This document shows, piece by piece, positions 19,644-25,325 of a stretch of DNA of 25,325 bases (its first letter is position 1; every line of letters begins with the position of its first letter). The notes under the pieces were generated by a model. That model had not been told where the DNA came from and did not search any database. It was given only the letters and a program-made list of their open reading frames with translations. The translations under genes were made by a program, and so were the position numbers. This stretch comes from a virus, in IMG/VR virus record IMGVR_UViG_3300000117_000100, positions 8,717 to 34,041 of that record; one strand, given 5' to 3'.

Positions 19644-22600
19644 TACACGGCCCTCGCCAATAAACTTCTTGGAAAATCTTCTTCGTCTGTAAATGCAGTG
19701 CCTGCTTGTTCGTTATAAGGCAAGCCTGTCATTTTATCTATACGCTCATCAGGCTCATCAGGAGCTTGAGGAACTTCTACTTCACCGCCCTTTTTAAAAG
19801 ATGTTCGCAGTTTTTCACCAAGAATAGATTCTTTTAAAGCTTTGTCGCCTTCCCCTAAAGCACGGCGATACTCGTCCATAGTTTCAGGCCCTAACACTGT
19901 TTTGCCTGCGCCATACAACGGAACCTTAGTTCCCACAGCCCGAACAGGGCCATACTTAACGGCGTCTACAACTTCTCCGTATAGCGGCCCCATAAAAGCC
20001 TGTGGTATGCCTATAACGCCATCATACTGTACGCTATCACGCACACGCATTATTCCATCAAGCGGTAGGCTATTACCGCCCCAACGAGCTATAGACTCAT
20101 ACATAATTTCTGCGGCATTCTTTTCATCGTAGCCTTCGCCCCTATTACGCACGTAGTTTGTAAAGCCTGCCGCCGCTGTCATGAGAATTGCAGTAGGCAC
20201 TAATGTTTGTGCCGCAATCTCTTTGTCTCTAAGCAAACGCTTACCGCCACGCTTTAGAATATCATTTGTAAAGGCTGTCGGATAACCTAATAAGTTAAAG
20301 AGAACAGTCCCTGCTGGTGTATACTGAAAGCGCGGCTTAAGTCCAGAAGCTCTATCAGGCTGTAGAATAATTTGATTGGCATAACGTGCCGCACCGTTTA
20401 CCACATCACGATAAAACTCTGCATTTTTATCTGCACCATCAGCCAACCAAGCTTTACCACGCTCTATATCTACACCTAATTCTGCAAGATCATCAAATTT
20501 ATTTTGCATTCTTCTTGTCATTGGAGCAGAACCGTGATCAATAATGTCCGATAAATGATCTCTTATTAATAATTTACCAGTTTGAAAGGAGGCGTTCTGA
20601 ACCATTTTTGTCCATTGATCAAGCATAGTAAATCTAAAAAACTTATTACTAATTTTTTGCATTGTTTCATTGGTCATTGCCTCGCCTGAAATACGATCTG
20701 CCATAGAAGCAAGTGCTTGTTCAAGAGCTAAACCTACGCTTTGAATTTCTCGCCAGCCTTCATCTGCAGTTAAGCCAAATTCATCTACAATTTGGTCATA
20801 GTTATTTTTTGTAATTTTTAAAAATGAAGCATTCCATGTATCAACCAAATCATTCCAATCTTCGTTTAGTTTGCCTAAACCAATTCTGTGTGCGGTGGCA
20901 ATACCTTTAGCACTTCTAGAACCACCAGCTACACCGATATTCAAAAGAATTTCTGTTAAACTAGAAACAGGAGCAAGGGCTAGATAACCTAAACGATTAG
21001 AAAGTTCATAACTTTCTACAAGTCTATTTTTTGTAGCCACATCATCTGTATCAATAGATTCAGATGTAACAACCTGATAAAGTTCTTTGATTCTATTTCT
21101 TTCAGCAAAAGTAAAATCTTTGCCTGTGGCCTGTTTTACTTCTGAAGCAATTTGATTGATCCACTTATTGTTAAAGCCTTTTGAGCCTTTAAATTCTATA
21201 ACACCAAAAACTTTCTTTTTAGCTAAAGCTCTTCCAGCCGTTTCCATATAATTATAAAACGTAGACTTAACATCATTGTTAAGAAATTTTTCAAATTTAT
21301 AATCGTTAGTAATTTTGTCGAACTTTCTTTTTGCCGCAAAGAAGTAATTACCGCTACCACCTATCAGTTGATTTTTTTTGTCTAGCATTCCTTCAATAAT
21401 ACTTAAAGCGTCAGCCGTATTTTTAGCTTCGCCTTCTTCCACCAAAAGCTTTGCAAATTGTGAATCTGTCCCTAAACCAAAATCTTCTTCTATTGCAGAA
21501 CGCTTCCACTGACGAGGAACATAATTTTCTTTCATGGTTATAAACCCTTCACGAGCTAATAACCGACCAGCAGTGCGATAAGCTTTTCGTATTTGGCCTG
21601 CCGCAATATTTACAGCCTGTGAATATTCTTGATTTTCTGAAGATTGTCCTCTAATAGACAACGATAGGGCATCATTTACTTCTACAGATAATTTAGTATT
21701 AAATCTTTTAGTTGATATAGGCAATACGGCATTTCTATAAATATCCATAAATTGATTTGTTATCAGTCTTCCAGTTCCCGCATAACTTTCTTCAATCAGT
21801 TTTTGTCCCTGCTGACCAATAATACTTTTTGTAGGGTCAGTTCCCAAAGCAAACTCAGTATTTATTTTTTCCATAAGAAGTTTGGCTGTTGGTGATATTT
21901 TAGTATAGGGCGCAAGAAATCCTGAAGCCTTTCCAAAGGCCACATAAGAAGTAAATCGGCTGGATATTTTATGAAGGCTATTTAAAAATTGATTTCTTTT
22001 GTCTTCGGTAGGTGCATTTTTATGTGCGGCGGCTAAGGCGGCATCAACAACTTGTGCGTATGTATCATCTCCACCACCCATTCGACGAACAAGCTCTTCA
22101 ATTTCATCTAGATCTGCAAAAGATTCTGGCGTTAGACCTTCTCCTTTATTAGCAACCTTTGTTGAAAGGCCAGCAATAAGGCCATCCAGATCGTCTGTAA
22201 CGTCCCCTAATAGCCTTTCCATTTCAGTGGCAAAGTCATCTGCCTTAAGAGCCTCTGCTTCGCGTATAGAGCCAGTGACAAGCTCTCTCATGCCCCTTTC
22301 AAAGTCCTGTGCGGCTACCGTTGGAGACTGCATAGCCTGTTGCAAAGCTATTTTAAAATTTTCTGGAGCCGTAGCAGTTTTTAAAAGACTTTCAATTTCT
22401 TGAGCGGCTATGCTTGGCTCTTGCTGGATAGCATCCATAATAGCCAGCTTAAACTTTTCAGGCGCTGTAGCCTGATTTAGTAATTGCTCAACAGTTTTTG
22501 CGGCTTCAGAAGGATTAGTTTGAATTGCTTGCTCTATAGCCAGCCTAAACTTTTCAGGTGCTGTGGCAGTTGCTAAGGTTTTTACAATTTGATTAGCAGG

Positions 22601-23410
22601 CTCAGTTGGTTGAAGATCTGTATTTGCATCTTCAATTTGTCTACGCCGTATGTATTTATTTGCAACTAATCCAGCACCCTGAAGCCCATAAGCTAAAGCG
22701 CCTCCCAGCCCTGCACCAACAGCGGTGCCGACTGCTATTTCAGCAGGCGAATATTCATCCCGCTCACCTAATTCTTTTTCCAACATCTGCTGGCCTGCGG
22801 TAGCGGTCCCACCAATTAAAGCGCCCTGCCCTACATAGCCTTTCACATTTGTAGGATTAGCTACTTTTAAAGCTTGGTTCAAAGCTTTCTTTGCAACTTG
22901 GCCTGCGGCGACACGGGAGCCAACAGCACCAGCGGCTCCAGCGCCTCCAGTAAAACTACCTGTAATCGCCGCAAGAGCTAAAGTTCCTGCATTTGCATAA
23001 TTAAAAATAGCATCAGTGCCAAAATCACCTATTGCTTTAAAAACTTCACCGGCTCCTGTAACTTCAGAGTCTTGAAAGGTAGACCGCAACCAACGATAGT
23101 CTTCCTTTATGTTTTCAGGCGCATCTTCCAGAGCCATTGCTTTAGCAACAGCAGTTTCAGTACGCATGAAGTCATCTCGCAAAAATTCTATGGGATCGTC
23201 ATCGTCTTCAGGATCTGTCGCCGCATCCAAGCCAACATTAGTCGTAGATAAATAATCTAAAAGATTTTCAAAACGCCTCACTACTTCCGTGCTTTGACTC
23301 CAATCCGTAGTGCTTAAAGGCATTTTTGCTTGTGCTAGATTTTCTACTTCTGGAGCTTGTACTTCTCCATTAGCAACAGCGGCATTATAACTTTTATAAA
23401 AATCATACAT
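19643..23410 (-). CDS. Large internal virion (ejection) protein, 1255 aa
   Basis: The second-largest piece of the virion block is the 1255-residue product of an ATG at 23410, which directly abuts the preceding stop. Seen: an acidic front; Gly/Ala-rich hydrophobic stretches at about 140-170 and 222-250 (GAVGSRVAAG, GTAVGAGLGGALAYG) like membrane-active segments of ejection proteins; three 32-residue repeats at 281-376; a long helical middle; a region near 1020-1055 (FQYTPAGTVLFNLLGYPTAF) resembling the LPD38-type domain of phage polyvalent proteins; and a C-terminal tail with KKGGEV and DERIDKMTGLPY. The likely role is like T7 gp16: an internal core protein injected to form the DNA channel. 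No lytic transglycosylase motif was seen. Confidence 0.75.
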   Translation of the reverse strand: MYDFYKSYNAAVANGEVQAPEVENLAQAKMPLSTTDWSQSTEVVRRFENLLDYLSTTNVGLDAATDPEDDDDPIEFLRDDFMRTETAVAKAMALEDAPENIKEDYRWLRSTFQDSEVTGAGEVFKAIGDFGTDAIFNYANAGTLALAAITGSFTGGAGAAGAVGSRVAAGQVAKKALNQALKVANPTNVKGYVGQGALIGGTATAGQQMLEKELGERDEYSPAEIAVGTAVGAGLGGALAYGLQGAGLVANKYIRRRQIEDANTDLQPTEPANQIVKTLATATAPEKFRLAIEQAIQTNPSEAAKTVEQLLNQATAPEKFKLAIMDAIQQEPSIAAQEIESLLKTATAPENFKIALQQAMQSPTVAAQDFERGMRELVTGSIREAEALKADDFATEMERLLGDVTDDLDGLIAGLSTKVANKGEGLTPESFADLDEIEELVRRMGGGDDTYAQVVDAALAAAHKNAPTEDKRNQFLNSLHKISSRFTSYVAFGKASGFLAPYTKISPTAKLLMEKINTEFALGTDPTKSIIGQQGQKLIEESYAGTGRLITNQFMDIYRNAVLPISTKRFNTKLSVEVNDALSLSIRGQSSENQEYSQAVNIAAGQIRKAYRTAGRLLAREGFITMKENYVPRQWKRSAIEEDFGLGTDSQFAKLLVEEGEAKNTADALSIIEGMLDKKNQLIGGSGNYFFAAKRKFDKITNDYKFEKFLNNDVKSTFYNYMETAGRALAKKKVFGVIEFKGSKGFNNKWINQIASEVKQATGKDFTFAERNRIKELYQVVTSESIDTDDVATKNRLVESYELSNRLGYLALAPVSSLTEILLNIGVAGGSRSAKGIATAHRIGLGKLNEDWNDLVDTWNASFLKITKNNYDQIVDEFGLTADEGWREIQSVGLALEQALASMADRISGEAMTNETMQKISNKFFRFTMLDQWTKMVQNASFQTGKLLIRDHLSDIIDHGSAPMTRRMQNKFDDLAELGVDIERGKAWLADGADKNAEFYRDVVNGAARYANQIILQPDRASGLKPRFQYTPAGTVLFNLLGYPTAFTNDILKRGGKRLLRDKEIAAQTLVPTAILMTAAAGFTNYVRNRGEGYDEKNAAEIMYESIARWGGNSLPLDGIMRVRDSVQYDGVIGIPQAFMGPLYGEVVDAVKYGPVRAVGTKVPLYGAGKTVLGPETMDEYRRALGEGDKALKESILGEKLRTSFKKGGEVEVPQAPDEPDERIDKMTGLPYNEQAGTAFTDEEDFPRSLLARAV
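22283..22570 (-). repeat. Three 32-residue (96-nt) tandem repeats
   Basis: Within the 1255-residue protein, residues 281-312, 313-344 and 345-376 repeat the pattern [TQ]ATAPE[KN]F[KR][LI]A[IL]..A[MI]Q. The anchor ATAPE recurs at residues 282, 314 and 346, exactly 32 apart. At DNA level the - strand AAACTTTTCA-like block recurs at 22547, 22451 and 22355, so spacing is 96 nt. The copies have diverged, so this is an old duplication. It may form a helical solenoid or oligomerisation spacer. Confidence 0.9.
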
Positions 23411-24967
23411 TTATGATCTTGTCCTTCTAGCAATTTCTGCGTTTAATTTTTCTTGAATAGTTGGGCCAGTTCTACCATACAACCTAAAAATATCTTCGTC
23501 ATCAAAAACATTTCCAAAGTAGCCAAGAGTACCTGAGTTTTCGGTAAATCTTTGTACATCTCTTAAATCTTGATTTGACATAGAAGCTAGATTTTTATCA
23601 GAAAAGAAATAGTTCATTTGTGTTTCTAGTTCTGTTTTTATAGCTACAGGAACTTCATCATAATCATTATTAAAATATTCAATTGTAGCCTGCCATGTTG
23701 TAAAAGGATGCGCTCTAGTATTTCCTGCCAATAATGTAGGGCGCTGGTCAAAAGCCGCACGATCTAAAACCTGTGCTGTTGCGGCAATACCAGTTAGCTG
23801 ACTACGTGTAGCTTTATCGCCAAGTGTTGTTTCTAGTGCTTTTCTACCTAAATAAATCTGCTCCCCAAAAACAGCGGTTACTGCATCTCTCTGCTCTGCT
23901 GTTGCATTATTAGGAAGTTTATTATTAACTTGCGCACGTAATTTTTCTAAACCGTCTTTATCTAAAGCATTTGTAGCTTCTGCAAATGTATCACTAGCAC
24001 CCTTTTTAGACATTCTAGTGCCGTTTCTTTTACCATCACTTTTACGTCTTAGCCAAGAATCTACAGAAAGTCTTTCGGCATTACCGTCAGTGCTAATAAA
24101 ACTTTCTGGATTTCCATCCCTACCAGTAACCTGTAACCACGACTCCGTTATTGTTTCACCAAACTCATTTCTAGTAGTAAGACTAACTATTTTTTTACTT
24201 TTAGGCGCTAACCCTATATCGCCTGTTTTTGCTAAAGCCTCAGTAAGTTTTTTAGCTACTAAAGAATCTCCGGTCATAGAATAAAATTTGTCAAAACCTT
24301 CTTGAAATTCTTTAGAAGTTTTATATATTGTATCAGAAGTAACTGAACGATATAGTGCGCTGTCTGTATTACTATCATTTTCATCTGAAAAGTAAGACGT
24401 AATTTTCCTTAGTCCACGCCCCAGTACTCCTGCATCAACACCAGAAGCTTCTCTTAAAGCTTTAGCATAAGCAAGTCGATCACCGCCGGTAGTTGATACA
24501 ACAGCTTGAGCGGTTTTTAGTTGTGCATCAAAAGCATTTATATAATCATCTACAGACTCAGCCGCCATTTTTTTAGCCAGTGCATCTGCTTGAGCTTGAT
24601 TATAGTAAGGATTTTCTGCTGACAGTCTTGTATCTAAATGAGCCTTATAAGTTTGAAAAAGTTCATCCTGAAAAAAAGCTTTTTTGCCGCCGGTATAACT
24701 AGAGGCTATCCTTGCTTTCTCAACAGTCTTTTGAGAGTTATCAACAGCAGAACGCACAACAGCCCTTTCACCAAGAACACTTTCTTGATTCATAAATCTA
24801 TTATACTTTTCAACTTGTCGGCCCTGCAAAACATTACCAATTACTTGGCCTGCAAGATTAAAAAGCATACCCTTGGTATCATCTCTTTCTTGGCGTCTGC
24901 GGTTTTGACGCGCTTCTTGTAAAAGCGACTCTGCGTTTTTTAAAGGGTTTTGAGTTAAATCAACCAT
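23411..24967 (-). CDS. Putative internal virion protein, 518 aa
   Basis: The ATG at 24967 has AGGTGG at 24974-24979 on the - strand. The 518-residue product is highly helical and polar. It begins MVDLTQNPLKNAESLLQEA with NRRRQERDD near 22-30, and has many Ala/Lys/Gln-rich helices and no catalytic motif. A segment at about 30-50 (GMLFNLAGQVIGNVLQG) is amphipathic. The size, helicity and position next to the 1255-residue protein match the second ejection protein of podovirus-type particles (T7 gp15-like place). No sequence-level match is claimed. It ends in RTRS, and the next gene starts at once. Confidence 0.65.
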   Translation of the reverse strand: MVDLTQNPLKNAESLLQEARQNRRRQERDDTKGMLFNLAGQVIGNVLQGRQVEKYNRFMNQESVLGERAVVRSAVDNSQKTVEKARIASSYTGGKKAFFQDELFQTYKAHLDTRLSAENPYYNQAQADALAKKMAAESVDDYINAFDAQLKTAQAVVSTTGGDRLAYAKALREASGVDAGVLGRGLRKITSYFSDENDSNTDSALYRSVTSDTIYKTSKEFQEGFDKFYSMTGDSLVAKKLTEALAKTGDIGLAPKSKKIVSLTTRNEFGETITESWLQVTGRDGNPESFISTDGNAERLSVDSWLRRKSDGKRNGTRMSKKGASDTFAEATNALDKDGLEKLRAQVNNKLPNNATAEQRDAVTAVFGEQIYLGRKALETTLGDKATRSQLTGIAATAQVLDRAAFDQRPTLLAGNTRAHPFTTWQATIEYFNNDYDEVPVAIKTELETQMNYFFSDKNLASMSNQDLRDVQRFTENSGTLGYFGNVFDDEDIFRLYGRTGPTIQEKLNAEIARRTRS

Positions 24968-24969
24968 TA

Positions 24970-25325
24970 TTATCCACCTGTATTATTTAGAAGACTACCT
25001 TCTTGTGGCCCCATATTCTTAGACAACAAACTATCAATTTTTTCTTGAGGAATTGCCTCAATCTGTGCTTTCATCTGTTGGTCTAAGTTTGGCATAGCTT
25101 TTTTAGTTTGTTCCAGATCTGTCTGTACTTGACGGCCTTTTACTTCTGCAAAGGATGAGCCAAGAGACTCTTCTTCATCTAGGTCATCTTCTAAATCATC
25201 TCTAAAGAATGTCGGATCTATATCAGCCCTTTCGCACAGCGCCAAGAAAATATATGTTGTTGGCTCAATCAAAAGGTTCATTAGCTGAAATGTCCACTTA
25301 CCTTCGTAAAAGCCACCAAACAAAA
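24970..25325 (-). CDS. Virion-region protein, 5' part missing
   Basis: The frame is open to the end of the window, so the true start lies beyond 25325; the in-frame TTG at 25323 is not a convincing start. The visible C-terminal 118 or so residues contain a hydrophobic segment (FQLMNLLIEPTTYIFLALC), then a very acidic stretch (DDLEDDLDEEESLG), a helical Gln/Lys region and the ending GSLLNNTGG. There is no recognised domain. It is the most upstream gene of the - strand block seen here and probably encodes another internal or neck-associated protein. Confidence 0.6.
   Translation of the reverse strand, partial: LFGGFYEGKWTFQLMNLLIEPTTYIFLALCERADIDPTFFRDDLEDDLDEEESLGSSFAEVKGRQVQTDLEQTKKAMPNLDQQMKAQIEAIPQEKIDSLLSKNMGPQEGSLLNNTGG

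Noticed and set aside
1-25325. Integrase, attachment site, transposase, reverse transcriptase or CRISPR array
   Set aside because: No matching protein motifs or regularly spaced direct repeats were found on either strand.

Overview
This window looks like part of the genome of a tailed phage with T7-like (podovirus-type) replication genes, probably from a marine bacterial host. The evidence is a T7 gp4-like primase-helicase, a T7 gp5-like family A DNA polymerase, a gp2.5-like single-strand binding protein and a T7 endonuclease I homologue. Beside them lie a B12-dependent (class II) ribonucleotide reductase and many tiny proteins of kinds I associate with marine phages. No terminase, portal, capsid or RNA polymerase gene is present, so this is a fragment. 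The host and exact lineage cannot be fixed from the sequence. A relation to HMO-2011-type or other marine podoviruses is only an inference.

Layout. From 67 to 15606 every gene is on the + strand and packed tightly, usually with ATGA, GTGA, TTGA or TAATG stop-start overlaps. Positions 1-3075 hold small unknown genes, a DNA-glycosylase-like helix-hairpin-helix protein and a DUF932-like protein. They are separated by RNA structure: three cUUCGg intrinsic terminators, one long imperfect hairpin and one apparent H-type pseudoknot. Each of these sits directly in front of the next ribosome binding site. Positions 3076-5154 carry a run of unknown small proteins plus a 176-residue phage protein with faint DenV-like features. 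Positions 5157-6537 form a nucleotide-metabolism group (DUF3310, HD hydrolase, MazG-like). Positions 6997-13058 are the replication and recombination core: SSB, primase-helicase, DNA polymerase, two PD-(D/E)XK nucleases and endonuclease I. A Cys-rich DUF1289 protein and the class II ribonucleotide reductase follow, then two small genes.

From 15590 to the end of the window the genes are on the - strand, apart from one 57-residue membrane-protein gene on the + strand (15891-16064). This is one end of the virion module. It has three small basic or unknown proteins, a 906-residue protein that joins an ADP-ribosyltransferase-like domain, a LysM domain and a basic tail, a 1255-residue internal-virion-like protein with three 32-residue repeats and glycine-rich membrane-like segments, a 518-residue protein, and one gene cut by the window edge. 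The likely role is ejection proteins delivered with the DNA.

How the genes work together: RNR, HD hydrolase and MazG shape the dNTP pool. Primase-helicase, polymerase and SSB copy the genome. Endonuclease I and the PD-(D/E)XK enzymes resolve branched DNA and probably degrade host DNA. The - strand module supplies particle proteins. The most interesting items are the pseudoknot-like RNA at 195-264, the virion ADP-ribosyltransferase/LysM protein, the pattern of terminator-like hairpins abutting ribosome binding sites, and the many unassigned small genes.
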